Below are positions 23,173 through 34,099 of a stretch of DNA of 64,000 nt, one piece after another (the stretch's first letter is position 1; every line of letters starts with the position of its first letter). The notes below the pieces were generated by a model. The model was not told where the DNA came from, did not search any database, and worked only from the letters and a program-made list of their open reading frames with translations. The stretch comes from Xenopus tropicalis. Taxonomy: Eukaryota > Chordata > Amphibia > Anura > Pipidae. Location: NCBI RefSeq assembly GCF_000004195.4, contig NC_030682.2, positions 132,091,234-132,155,233 of the forward strand, given 5' to 3'. The translations under genes and the position numbers were made by a program.

Positions 23173-23508
23173 AATAATGAAAAATTATTGGATATACCAA
23201 TTAGCGAGGATTCTGTTAATACCCATAATAGCTCGTTCCAGATCCATCTCTTTGACCCTAAGTGCTCTCCCAAACCCGGGATCTCTCTCTCAGTTTCGTG
23301 GATCTCCCTTAGCATCATAATTCCCATTTTGTTTCTGTTCGGATTTCTTTCTTCCTTTCTTATTCAAATCAAATTGCTGCTCATAGCATCGTTTTACCCC
23401 GACAAAGAGTTAGAACGGATACAGTATCTTCATAGCAAAATACTCAGGAAAAGGATGAAGGCAGGATCCTCGGCAAGGAGGAAAGCACTGAGAGATATTG
23501 TATTAAAG
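23173..23508 (+). CDS. dcstamp: DCSTAMP coding exon 2
   Basis: 112 codons from NNEKLLD to RDIVLK, phase 0 on both sides, donor GTGAGA at 23509. It contains the last transmembrane segment (SLSIIIPILFLFGFLSSFLI) and the conserved ASFYPDKELERIQYLHSKIL block. Confidence 0.93.
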
Positions 23509-24407
23509 GTGAGACACAATTGCATTATTTATCATCCTGTATGTTTATGCTCCTCTGTTTGCTCTTCTGTGAGTAAAATATAAATGGAAAGTGTTTTTCT
23601 TCTGGTTCCTAGAGTAGGACATGTCACAGAAATGGTGGTTAAAATTACTGGGAGCGACAAGGCATAGACCCAGTAAATGTTGTTTGATGTCAATATTATT
23701 CATAGGGAAAAATCATAAAAATACAGGAAGGCAGGTATTATTTTACCCTAGACACTAAGGATGAGCAAATCACCATAGTTTTTGCACTTTGAACTCTGCC
23801 CTGTGGATTGTGCCCAAAGGTGCAGCCCCAGAATGGAATAATCAGAACTATATTCATAGGGAGAGGGTGGAGGGGAGGTTTGTGGGCAGCCCCTTAAACT
23901 CCCATTAGCTTGTCCATCATTCAAACATACCATTTGGAGAGCACCAACCGGCAAAAGGTGCACAAAGGCCCTCGACTTAGCAACGGCTTGTGGCCAGTGT
24001 TAATTATAAGGCTGCCACGTGCCCGTCAGCACTCTTGTGCCAGGTCTTGTAAGGTGCAGAGAGCAGACTGTACAAATCATTGCGCCAGATGAACCTGTAA
24101 AGTGCATGGCGCCTAAGGGGTGCAAATTTTCACCTACTGGTGCCCATGTAAATGAGCCCACGTGTTTAGTGCAAGCATTCGCCAGGCGATAGATGCCTGG
24201 AAACATGGCAGCGTGGGTTAATATTACACTTCTTACAACCCTGAGATTAGTAAGTAAACATTGTCTTCATTTTACTGGAATACAATTGGATCATCCTGAT
24301 TTGGCCCAGAGTGCTAGCGGTTGGGTGGCCCCACCAAACAAGTGGATCTTACGGTGTATGTCCAGCTCAACCAATGGAGATCTAGTAATGTTTTTCTTTT
24401 TTTGCAG
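23509..24407. other. DCSTAMP intron
   Basis: No recognisable element or exon; the acceptor tttttttgcag ends at 24407. Confidence 0.7.
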
Positions 24408-24560
24408 ACAAGCTTCTGGTTTCCAATTCTAGCAAGAAAGCAGTTATTGTACGAGAACTTACCATCGCAGATGGGAAAATATGATCATCAGGACATTGAC
24501 CGCGGAACGGAGTTTAATCAGGGTTTTGTAAATCCAGTCTTTGAAGAGGAGGCCAAATGA
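24408..24560 (+). CDS. dcstamp: DCSTAMP terminal coding exon
   Basis: 50 codons and TGA (24558-24560). It encodes TSFWFPILARKQLLYENLPS and ends NPVFEEEAK. The cytoplasmic tail is acidic and differs from the mammalian tail, as is usual for this poorly conserved region. Confidence 0.88.
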   Translation, partial: TSFWFPILARKQLLYENLPSQMGKYDHQDIDRGTEFNQGFVNPVFEEEAK

Positions 24561-25150
24561 CACAGTTTATCTTTTCGCACTATTCACATCAACAATGTCA
24601 TCCTCCCCCCTGACATGAAGATGAGAATGAAGCATTAAGAAGAGCTGATGATCCATGATTCACAGTGTTCTGCTGCTTATCTGCTATTATCCAAGCTATT
24701 GCCTATTATTGCTGTTACTTACCATGTAATGAATATATAAAGCAGTTATATCTGTCAGTCTGCCTCCGAGGATGACAGAATTGGGGGACCTGTATTAGTA
24801 CATGGCGTTCTTGCTGGTTTCTCAATGGTACCTATTCATGAAACGGGGGGGGCATGTAGGCATCATCCATTTTGCTCCGTACCTGGGCAGGCGCTGTGTG
24901 CTTACTGTGTGCTAACCCTTGAAAATTCAGGGTTAGGTCTTATAAACACATGGTGCAGGGTTGCATTTAAAGTAAACTGTAAAGAGTTCAGCCCTGCTAG
25001 CTGGATTTTTAAATGTGTCCCAAGTGATCTGGTCACCCTATGTTGGCTACCGGATGAAGTATTCCCTTGTAAGCCTTGATCTGTTTACAAGAGCTTTACT
25101 CTAGTCGTCATCTATGGTTAATTAAACATATCTTGAAAATCTCTTAAATA
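24561..25150 (+). other. dcstamp: DCSTAMP 3' UTR (probable) and flank
   Basis: Non-coding sequence after the stop. ATTAAA at 25121-25126 is the best poly(A) signal before the next transposon begins at 25151. Confidence 0.5.
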
Positions 25151-25515
25151 TACTACATGGTCAAAAGTATGTAGACAACCGGACACCCCTTCTAATTATT
25201 GGAATTGGCTATTTAGGCTACACCTATCATTGCCAACACAGGGGCCACTACATCATACAATGATAGACAATTCCTAAGTGAGTTCCCTACAAAATGGGTT
25301 TGCTGAGATGGTAGTGGAAGAACTCGACTGGCCTGCAGATCAGTGCCCAACCTTTATGTGTGAATAGAATCAAATCCCTTCCAGCAATGTACCAATATCT
25401 AGTGGAAAGCTATCCCAGAAGAGTAGATGAAGAACCAGCTTCATATAATACCCTTGGTTTTAGAATGAGATGTTGAACAAGCAGGTGTCCACATACGTTT
25501 GACCTTACAGTGTTC
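25151..25515. mobile_element. Non-autonomous Tc1/mariner-like element
   Basis: The left end TACATGGTCAAAAGTATGTA, continuing GACAAC, has an inverted counterpart GTGTCCACATACGTTTGACC near 25490. No transposase frame remains. The AAAAGTATGT(A/G)GACA end is typical of short mariner-type elements in fish and frogs. Confidence 0.6.
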
Positions 25516-27138
25516 ATACAGAGTTTGGACTTGTAGCAATGTTTTCCAATAAGGTACCCCCTGATCCTTGGGGCCCATCACAAATGCCCTTTCTGGTGCG
25601 CTATGGAACAGTCCCTGGAGTTGACTGGCAACAGTTGGTACTGCTTTGGTCTACCCACAAAGTAATGCATAACCAAAGGCCCTACCAAAAGGGCAACTGA
25701 TAGTCTGATGAAATGATGCATTCCAGCACACAAAGAGTGCACTCAAGTTTGGAATCTGATACCAATCAATTCTAGCACCCAATGCCAAGCGGCGGGCCAG
25801 CCAAGAAGCACATTACTGTGGGATACATAACAAATTAGATTAATTCATCTCTTTACTTGTCTAGGCAGTGACCACCTCTCATTATCTATATCCAAATAAA
25901 ACATTTGTATCCAAAAGGTCACTTAGCTAATGAAATGAGAAGTATTGGAATCTGCTATGAAAATAACTGGGAAAAAAAACATATTTTACAAAAAGGACTT
26001 TCACACTGCTCAAAAGAAGTTTAAAACTGCACCTTATAACAGAGAAGCCTAGTAGGAATTTATAAAAGGATAAGGGGAACTAAACTATGTGTAAACTATG
26101 TCTAGTGGGGGCAGAGTTCCTAGTGGGCCAGGGGTGTTATGGTTGTCCTCTGGAATAAAAAGGGATCAGATACAATCCTAAGGAAGGTCAGCTATAGTAG
26201 AAGTTGGAAAGGGAACTCATTGGTGGGGGCTTATAGTAAGTAAGTGGTAGGGTATCTCCTGTTATAGACACTCTAGAAGTATGACGCATGTTTCATTAGT
26301 AAGAGCAGTTATGTTCTCCATCGAGGATATTGTAGTGTGGAGTTGTTCCCCAAGTGGCACTCGCTATACTGTAAGGACTCCAGCGGGTAGGTCCCAGGTA
26401 GTGAGTAAAATCCCTTGGAGGAAGACTAAGATTGGGGACCCTTTTTGGAGTCACACAAAGCTCATTCTGACTGTACTGGTTTTTCTGTAATAGTTTTCAC
26501 TTAGAAGCAAATAAACCTCCAACATGGGAAGTGGCACAGTAACATATGGAGGGAGGGAGGCACTTGCGCACTTGCCCCTCTTGGGCTGATTTCAGCTGAG
26601 CAATACAAGTCTGTTTATGGGCATATTATTGAGTCAGTACAGCTCCAAATATATATATAGCTCCTTCCCACTCAAACAGACCCGACACAAGCAATTCTAC
26701 TTCCCTTTGTGTTAAAATAAATGTAACCCGCTGACTAAGTTTATCCTAGGATGTTGCCGTTGTGTAACCGTGAGTCACTTAGTGACTGGGGGACTGCTCT
26801 TTGCTGCTCAACTGGAAATATCTAATTTCTTCAACAGTCGGCTCATCACAAGCAGAACGCAGTCAGAATCAATGCAAAGCAAGTGCCAGCAGGGTCCTGG
26901 CTCTGGAAATTAATAGATTAAAAACATTTGGCAAACAATTTGATCAGAGGTTCTGTCTATGGTTCCAGCAAAGGGTAAATGAATGTATTGCCTAAAGCTT
27001 TCTTGCTGTTTGTTATTACAGGTATGGGTATGGTTGCTATGGGTTGCTCACTTAGGGCCTTCTTTTACATATAGGGGTAACTGTATCTCTTTGCTGCAGG
27101 TAGGAAAGAGTAGGGCAAGTAATAAATGAAGATTTTAT
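25516..27138. other. Intergenic, no gene seen
   Basis: Non-coding; the open frames are short and without homology. A small TA run lies near 26650. Confidence 0.6.
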
Positions 27139-28257
27139 GGGCCTGATTCACTAAAGTGCGATAAAACGTGTGCTATTTTTATTGTGCGCTAAAATTTTTA
27201 CCGCGTCTTAATTTTGCCGATTTTTCGCACGATTCACTATAAGCATACTTGCGTTTTTTACGTGCGATATTGCATGCGTTATTTAACTCGCGAAAGACTA
27301 TTTCAATGCGGTATTTGCTGGTACATGCGCTAAATTACGCGAATAGTCGCCGCATATGAATGGTAGCATAGAAATAGTGTATAAAAATTGTCACCGCATA
27401 TAAATGGTGTATGTAAATATTAGCCACATATAAATGGCAGCATATAAATGGCAGCATATAAATAGTAGATGCTTATAAATAGTAGCCACTAGTGATGAGC
27501 AAATGTGTTCTGGTTATCTTTAGTGAAAAATTAGCAAATCTTTCGAAAGATCCACGAAACGGCAAAAATGTTGTGCGGGCAAAAAAATTGTTGCTGTGAC
27601 TATTATTTTTTGACGCTTGTATAAATATTTGGATGTGCGGTGAATTTTTGCGTGGCAAATTTTTTCATGCGTTTTGCCATTGGCGGATTGTTTTGCGAAA
27701 CGCATGAAAAAATCCGCCGTGAAAAAATTCAACGCACGTCCAAAAATTTGCTGCGAATCCATGCCTGGCGAAACATTTCATCACTTGTAGCCAAATATAA
27801 ATAGTTGCGCAAATGAACGCACGCCATGTTAGCCATACACGCCAATACTTGCAGAAAATTACTGTATTAAAAATGAACATTTCGCTGCAAACTGGCGGCT
27901 GCGTCACTCTGGGGGAAACACAGACTTGAATAAATAACACTGTAAGTCCATATTTTATTGCCAAAAACTCATTTACTGTACTTTTCTATAATTTTTCGCC
28001 TGCCTGTAGTAGGTGTTAATTTTCGCAAAGCCGAATGCGATATTTAACGCCCAAAAGTTATAGTGAATCATGCGATCGTATTCTTTTCAGCGCGGAAATT
28101 AACGCATGCGGTAAAACTAGGGCGAGAAATACCCCATGCGAAAATGGCGATTTTTCACACGCGATAATACTATGGTGAATCGCACGCAAATTATCGTGTC
28201 TTTTTTACCGCAAAAAAGCGTGCGATAATTTTTATCACACTTTAGTGAATCAGGCCC
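27139..28257. mobile_element. MITE, GGGCCTGATTCACTAAAGTG termini
   Basis: GGGCCTGATTCACTAAAGTG, continuing CGATAA, at the left is mirrored at the right by CACTTTAGTGAATCAGGCCC (28238-28257). TAT flanks both sides. Inside are a short tandem repeat of ATAAATGGCAGCAT (about 27395-27480) and a nested element at 27485-27790. The family was not named. Confidence 0.75.
27485..27790. mobile_element. Nested palindromic MITE (AGTGATGAGC family)
   Basis: TAGCCACTAGTGATGAGCAA at the left is answered by CATTTCATCACTTGTAGCC at the right. Inside are AATCTTTCGAAAGATCCACG and CCATGCCTGGCGAA. The same motifs (AGTGATGAGCGAATCTGTCC, ATGCCTGGCGAATTATTT) form the core of the 709-bp array unit at 11-15 kb, so the two are related. 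Confidence 0.6.
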
Positions 28258-28673
28258 TATAAGTTTTGGTTTAGTTTGGAATTGGGGTAATTGCTGGCTA
28301 GTACCACAGGCTCCTATGGTTCCATGAAGTCTCTCTGGTGGATGTGGCTATTAATTTCCTGAAGACATGGAGCCTAGGTGAGCCTTCATCTGCTCTGTAC
28401 ATATCATTGAAAAAAAACAGAGAGCTGCTGCAGCGAGGCAAGCGGTGTATAGGTTCTGATCAATGCAAAACCTCAGCATACATATCCAAAACAGCCAAAA
28501 CATCTACCATACAAGTTGGGAAGCCATAATACAAATTTTCCGTATCAGCTTTAACCTTTAGCCACCCTAATCTGCAACATAATAACACTGTGCTCCCTAA
28601 TTACCTGAGCTACAATCTTGCACTTAATACAAAGAGCAAAGACGACACACGTCTAAAAAACAATCATATAATA

Positions 28674-28679
28674 TTTATT
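28674..28679 (-). terminator. Candidate poly(A) signal of DPYS
   Basis: AATAAA on the minus strand, about 85 nt after the TAA of the probable last exon. Confidence 0.5.
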
Positions 28680-28763
28680 ATTTATATGTAGTATAATACC
28701 ATCGGATCTGCACTCTGTAATATATCGCTAATGGCAACATTTTATATATGTAGATAAAACACA

Positions 28764-28809
28764 TTATTTGCTTGATCTTGATCTGCGCTGAGTTTGTTGT
28801 GATGTTTCC
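28764..28809 (-). CDS. dpys: Probable DPYS exon 10 (last 14 codons)
   Basis: A strong acceptor (ctttgttcctctccag) on the minus strand is followed by G, which would complete ATG with exon 9. Then come ETSQQTQRRSRSSK and TAA at 28766-28764. The length and the basic, polar character resemble the human tail (TKEDATAGTRKQAHP), but identity is low. An AATAAA about 85 nt downstream on the minus strand supports a terminal exon. The weak donor of exon 9 is the main doubt. Confidence 0.55.
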
Positions 28810-29642
28810 CTGGAGAGGAACAAAGAAAGAACTTGTCACATGTAAACACATCAGGCAAGATGCTCGAACATATTGTTTCTAATTACAAATAAGCCTAATT
28901 TACAGAATAAAAACACAATAGAATGCAACACATATTCCCTCATTATGACTTTATTCACATCACATGGATTAGGAATACAATATAAAATCCCAAAATGGAA
29001 CGGTATTAGTTGTGTTTCCTGACCAATCTCATTTCAACTCAGGCCCAACCCAGCCAAGGCTGAGATGGGATTTACCAACCTGCGCCCAACCTCTTGCGTC
29101 CTTTGCACCAGGGAAGAGAATGGGTTACACAGCTCCTCAAAATGATGTGTATTTGAGATTTTTTTCAAGTTATATTTTAATAAATACCCTTCTAGATGTG
29201 GAAATTTGCTTTTTTTTCTTTATTTAATGCTGGTTGGTAGGTTACCGGTATCATATCCTCCAGATTTCCAGATATCTTCCAAGGTTACAATAACCTAACC
29301 CATGTTAATTGGGCACTTAAGCTGGTCATAGAAAGATCCATTTGTTTGGCCTTGAGGTGGGTAATATCAGATTGACCCAATCTTTCAGCCCTCAGGCCAA
29401 ATGGTCGGATCACATTAATGGAAATCAGGCCATCAGGCTCATGTATGGTCACCTTTACTGTGTCTGCCAAGTTGCTAATCCATTGAAAACCCCAATGGAA
29501 TGGCTTTCCTGTTGCCTAAGGTTTTCTAACCCCCTTACAAATAGTTCCCAAAAGAACAAATGGCCATGTAGTTCAGTTAATCATACAGTTTTAGCTCCCA
29601 TTACCTTGTCCATAATTTGTGCAGCATCAAGGTTGATTTCAC
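28810..29642. other. DPYS last intron
   Basis: It contains repeat-like sequence near 29310-29470 with inner inverted blocks (for example TTTGGCCTTGAGG and CCTCAGGCCAAA). It has no coding homology. Confidence 0.5.
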
Positions 29643-29701
29643 ATTAATTGGATCACATCTCCTTTGTATGGTTCACGCTGCACTGGCACTGGCTGGCATA
29701 C
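29643..29701 (-). CDS. dpys: DPYS exon 9 (short C-terminal exon)
   Basis: After the acceptor cttttggtgcag, the frame set by exon 8 (phase 0) reads VCQPVPVQREPYKGDVIQL. This aligns with the C-TPTPVERAPYKGEV segment that follows KQRD in human DPYS. An in-frame ATG TGA ends at 29639. If the GTGAAA at 29642 is used as donor (weak), the AT at 29644-29643 joins exon 10; otherwise translation stops at 29639. The exon is only about 60 nt, lies 6.1 kb from exon 8, and is easily missed. Confidence 0.85.
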
Positions 29702-29789
29702 CTGCACCAAAAGGTTAGTATCGTTATTATATAGTAACCCTATTAGCATCATTATTATATAGTAACATGATAGCATTGTTATTATTATG

Positions 29790-29955
29790 CCTCGAGAGGA
29801 AACTTGTGCGATTTCACTGAAATCGCGCCGCTGCGTTTGCTATCCCACCGGCGAGTTACATTTTCACAGGTGGGATGGCATTTTGGGGAGATTAGTCGCC
29901 CGAGACACAGGAGATTTGTCGCGGGCGACTAATCTCCCCGTGTGCCAGAGCCCTT
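29790..29955. repeat. Dispersed repeat with GGCGACTAATCTCCCC hairpins
   Basis: GGGGAGATTAGTCGCCCG (29884-29901) and CGGGCGACTAATCTCCCC (29922-29939) form a strong inverted pair. The block looks like a dispersed frog repeat, but only one copy lies in this window. Confidence 0.5.
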
Positions 29956-30356
29956 ATGATGTTTCCTGAGGAACAATGACTCTGATGATCAGTTCTCACT
30001 CCCAATCACTGATTTCACTGTCAGGGTAAACAGTTAACAGAAAAGGCACTTACCTCTCAAGTTCAAATAAACCCTTCCTAAATTCCAGCTGAACCAAAGC
30101 AAGGGAAAACACTCCATCTGTACTTGTCTAAGGATACTTCCAATCTGCATTGAACTGACTTAAAAAACCTCTCCTTGTCCATGTGGTTTTTCCTTCCTTC
30201 TTTTAATTTCCTTCCTAACTCCAAAAACCTACAGGCAGGTTAATTGCCTTCTGATGAAAGCAGCCATTTTTGATGGGGACCTTAGATTGTAAAGTGCCAA
30301 TCTGGTGTTTCCACTATTTTGGCACATACCTGTAGCTTCCACTCTCCTCACCTTAC

Positions 30357-30911
30357 CAACTAATTCCCAACCTTTTTTTACTTGTGAGCCACACTTAAGG
30401 TCCCCATACACGGGCTGATTCTAGCTGCTATCGGTCCCTTAGACCGATTCGGCAGCTTATCGGCCCGTGTATGGCTACTAATGACAGGCCTGTCTGACAT
30501 CTGGCCTAAAATTGGCCAAATCTCAAAGCCGATGTGGTCCCCAATCTGACGGACGCCTATACCCGTCAGTCTATTTCGATTGTTTGGCCCCAGGGCCAAA
30601 TGACTCTATTGGCCTGATATCGCCCATCCATAGGGGATATCGGGAGAAGATCCGCTCACTTGGTGACCTCGCCACCACCTTAAGATGTAAAAAGTGTTGG
30701 TGAACCACAAAGCATGAAAAAAGTTCTTTGGGGATGCCAAATAAGGTCTGTGATTGGTTATTTGGTAACCCCATGTGGACTGCAGTAGGTCTGCTTGGAA
30801 GCTTGGAATAAAACTGTGTCTCTGTGCTTTCAAAACTTTGAGACCACTGGGAGCAAAATCATAGGGGGTGGTGAGCAACATGTTGTTACAAACCACTGGT
30901 CAGGGATCACT
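30357..30911. mobile_element. hAT MITE with a nested palindromic element
   Basis: The outer parts match the hAT MITE family of 16813, 21880 and 36283 (ATTCCCAACC ... GTGAGCC at the left, GGTCAGGGATCACTG at the right). A different element starting TTAAGGTCCCCATACACGGG (30395) and ending CCACCACCTTAA (30683) interrupts it. I could not find a clean 8-bp duplication for the outer element. Confidence 0.6.
30395..30683. mobile_element. Nested palindromic MITE (GGTCCCCATACACGGGC family)
   Basis: TAAGGTCCCCATACACGGGC is followed by the inner inverse CGGCCCGTGTATGG at 30462. A block GATATCGGGAGAAGATCCGC and ACTTGGTGACCTCGCCACCA closes it. A second copy with the same blocks is at 35117-35480. Confidence 0.6.
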
Positions 30912-31899
30912 GCCCAAGGTGTTGGGAAAAACATAAGTTGGTAGACCCATCTCATTCTGCACCAACAATAGTCATCTTGGCTAGTGACACATCATGGACC
31001 CAAGGCTGAGAGAGACTGTAGTGAAGAACTAATGCGGCACAGTGTGACTATAGAATCAATGGGCTCTGGGCAAAAGGCCATTGTGCATTTGTGTTAAGGT
31101 GACCCTGCCTTCATGACATTGGCATCTGCTACAAGATGATTTATATGGACAAATAAAAGTATGTGATGGTACGCCAGTGCCCTTTAAATCAAGAAGTTCT
31201 CAGAATGATGAACTGTTTTTCTCTTGGCAATTAGATCTAAGAAATGAAAATAATCAGTGGTATAAACAGGTGGTTTAAAGCTGGCAGGGAAGTGCATACA
31301 TATTGCCTGTTTAATTAGGTTAATGCCAAATGATTACAGTAGGAAGATAGAATAAATATATCAATTCTAACGCTGGCAGTGCTACAGCCGTTGCCAAAGA
31401 CCCCCTTTAATTGAGAAGCGGGCACAGATTGGCCAGGCCGGATGGTATTGCCTGCTGATCTGTCAGCGCTTAGTAAGACGCGAGGGGCTGATGAACATTA
31501 TGTGCTCGTGTGTTTGTTACAGACATCTGCCCATCAAAGGAAAAGTACAGCCATTATTCCAAGCATCAGATGTAGCGGCGTCTGTTTCTACCTTTTACCT
31601 ATTTATCTGCAGGGCTCACATTATTGAAGTATGGATTTGTAACGTCTACATGAAGGCGACAGAAAATCTGGAAGAGAATACTAAATCAATGCTAATTACT
31701 AAGCTAACGGCTGGCAGTTACTGCATTAATGTAAATAGGGTAAGTTAATTAGGTACATAAGATTTCTCAGCTGCACTCGCCGCTTATTACACCATAATAT
31801 CATCATTCCCAGGAATGTCAAAGGCTGCCGAGTGGGTGATAATAAGAGATGCACTTCCATATCTGACAGCCCTGGTTCAGCAAAAATGTATTGTATGAG

Positions 31900-32438
31900 T
31901 ACAGGTATGGGATCTGTTATCTGGAAACCCATTATCCAGAAAGATCAGAGCTACGGAAAGCCTGTCTCCCATAGACTCCATTTTAATCAAATAATTCAGA
32001 TTTTTAAAATTGAAATAAAACAGTGCCTTGTAATTAATCCCAACTAAGTTATAATTACCCCTTATTGGGGGCAGAACAGCCCTATTGGGTTTATTCAATG
32101 GTTAAATGATTCCCTTTTCTCTGTAATAATAAAACAGTACCTGTACTTGATCCCAACTAAGATATAATTACCCCTTATTGGGGGCAGAACAGCCCTATTG
32201 GGTTTATTCAATGGTTAAATGATTCCCTTTTCTCTGTAATAATAAAACAGTACCTGTACTTGATCCCAAGTAAGATATAATTACCCCTTATTGGGGGCAG
32301 AACAATCCTATTGGGTTTAATTACTGTTTTATTGTTTTTTTAGTAGACTTAAGGTATGAAGATCCAAATTACGGAAAGACCCCTTATCCGGAATACGCTT
32401 GGTCCCGAGCATTCTGGATAACGGGTCCTATACCTGTA
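31900..32438. mobile_element. TACAGGTA...TACCTGTA MITE with three internal 113-bp units
   Basis: It begins TACAGGTATGGGATCTGTTA and ends GGGTCCTATACCTGTA, with TA at the borders. The internal unit around AGATATAATTACCCCTTATT repeats at 32043, 32156 and 32269 (113 bp spacing). Other copies are 45078-46311 (nine units, opposite orientation) and 51882-52183 (one unit). Confidence 0.8.
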
Positions 32439-32639
32439 TATATCTTATATAGGCCTTATGTACAGCCAGGGGGTGGTTTAAAGGTAGGAGAGAGAGGGCA
32501 TTTGTCTCCCCCCTGTATCAGAGGGGCTATTACAGTAAGTCCCTTGGATGCCTAATATTGGCATTATTGTCAGTGTGTATAACAGGATATTCAAAACAAC
32601 CATGGGATGGTGGAAGTTGTACTTTAACAACAGCCATAG

Positions 32640-33010
32640 AGCTACAGGCCCTTTGCTTTAACGTTTTGAAAATAATTTGAACATAATTTCAAGCAACTTT
32701 GCAATATACATCAATAAATATGCAGCCTTTTCATGAATTTAATGTAATAATATGGTTTGGAACAGTTCCCTAAGCCCCGCCCCCTGTTCCCCTGCTGATC
32801 TGGCTGGTTACTTTGAGACACAAATAAAATGCATTGTGGGTTATGTAGTTCCTGCATGCTGTCTGTAAGCTGTGGAGAAGTTGTTACAATTTGTAACATC
32901 AGTGTTTTAGTCCCTCCTCCCCTGCTAGGATTTCAAATGATGTAGAAAGAGAAGAATTGTTTTGCAACTGGATTTCTGCTTATAAAAGCGTATTTGTTTA
33001 TACTTGTTGA
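32640..33010. mobile_element. Dispersed repeat copy (CCCCGCCCCCTGTTCCCC family)
   Basis: It carries TATGGTTTGGAACAGTTCCC, then the CCCCGCCCCCTG block and GTAGTTCCTGCATGCTGTCT. The same order is found at 36955-37270 and, inverted, at 56095-56460 inside a complete T2-like MITE. Confidence 0.65.
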
Positions 33011-33732
33011 AGGAACAGTAGGGGGGGTTATATTATCTGAGAAATGTTTGACTCCTAGACTAGTGGTGGTATTGTTTTGTAATGAGAAAATAATAAATAC
33101 AGAAACTTGTGTTATGGGAATAGGAATAAACCATCCTTGGCCCACACAAAGCTCGGGTCAGTAAGTGCATTCTTTGGCTTTAGCGGAAGTTTCCTCTGGA
33201 TAAAGTCATCCAGTGAAGCCATCTTGCTAAATGTGTCTAAATTGCTAATGTATATGGTCAGCTTTATTCTGCAGGGAGAGTGGCCAAACTTCCATTTTGC
33301 AGCATCCCATACCCGTCCCTTTAATGGTGATCTTGTGGGTGTTGGTCTGGGCAATCTCTCTCCTATCAAAGCAAGTGGGGGAGGATTGAACCTGAGAAAC
33401 CATGGTTTGGTCTTTTCATGCTAAGAGCTTGGGTAGACTATGAACCCTGGGACCAAATGTGAATAGATAGGGACAACCATAGAGGGGTTACCTTGACTAT
33501 TTCATCATCATAACTTTGTAGCAAAAATCCTGTTTTTGAAGATAAATTACATTTTTAATGAAACAGGGGTTCATGGAATGTGCAATGGTAACCCCCATAT
33601 TAACACACACTGGGTCTGAGTGAGAGTGCGGCTCAACAAAAACTTCTTTGTTTGGAACAGAAGTTTTCAGCTAAAAATGCTGGAGAGAAATATATATTAT
33701 TACAATTGACCAAACATAAAATCCAGGTATCG

Positions 33733-33960
33733 GCACTCACCATGATATATGGGTATTATTGTATACATGGTGCATACTTGATTTTACACGTGATGGGTTA
33801 ACTGGTATTGAATTTTGATTGGGTAATATGGGTATTTAAGATTACACCTCACTTCCTGTCATTATCCTGACGACGATCCGCTGTGGATCGAAACGCGTAG
33901 ATCTGGAACTTCAATAAAGCATATTTGTATGGACTTTATGCCGTGAGTGCCGTTTATGTG
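33733..33960 (+). mobile_element. Hammerhead-core retroelement 4
   Basis: A GGCACTCACC end at the left is mirrored by GTGAGTGCCG at the right. Between them, on the plus strand, lie an intact hammerhead-type core (33867-33898), then TTCAATAAAGC and CGTGAGTGCCG. This is the cleanest single copy in the window. Confidence 0.7.
33862..33905 (+). ncRNA. Hammerhead ribozyme motif, all core bases intact
   Basis: CTGACGA (33867-33873) is followed by stem II GATCC/GGATC with a GCTGT loop, GAAAC (33890-33894) and the self-complementary ACGCGT. A short stem I of three pairs (ATC with GAT) can form around it. The very short, palindromic stem III is like the dimer-active minimal hammerheads known from Penelope-like elements and newt satellite 2. 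Confidence 0.7.
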
Positions 33961-34099
33961 GTGAATATTATTAAAATTGAATACCCTTAGGAAAGAAATC
34001 CCTTAGGAAAGTTCAACAACTATAATTTAATAACTATAAGGTATAAGGGAAGCAATAGAAATGAAGAGGACAGTATAAAAAAGTACAAGTCAGAGACTA

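Larger units (their letters stand above)
20829..24560 (+). other. dcstamp: DCSTAMP gene (three coding exons, 497 aa predicted)
   Basis: DC-STAMP is a multipass membrane protein needed for fusion of osteoclast and giant-cell precursors and expressed in dendritic cells. Coding exons 20829-21833, 23173-23508 and 24408-24560 join in phase 0 and give 335 + 112 + 50 residues (human is 470). The ATG at 20829 is chosen because MGVFANG matches the family start, it sits in ACCATGG context, and the open frame upstream has no other ATG. About six hydrophobic segments are visible (near residues 17-40, 44-66, 86-108, 200-225, 283-312 and 365-395). Conserved blocks are LSCGMKEGRN, GTGFFVRKFL, NKYITKTFVRYD, VLPLNKQER and SFYPDKELERIQYLHSKIL. 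Position between RIMS2 and DPYS matches human synteny. The 5' non-coding exon was not identified. Confidence 0.93.

Noticed and set aside
31442..31748. Plus-strand open frames with an acceptor-like tttgttacag
   Set aside because: No protein family match, no partner exon, and the wrong strand for DPYS.
33112..33369. Minus-strand PTPTRSPLKGR peptide as a candidate DPYS exon 9
   Set aside because: It superficially resembles the C-terminal motif, but the acceptor and phase do not fit exon 8, whereas 29701-29643 matches in sequence, phase and acceptor.
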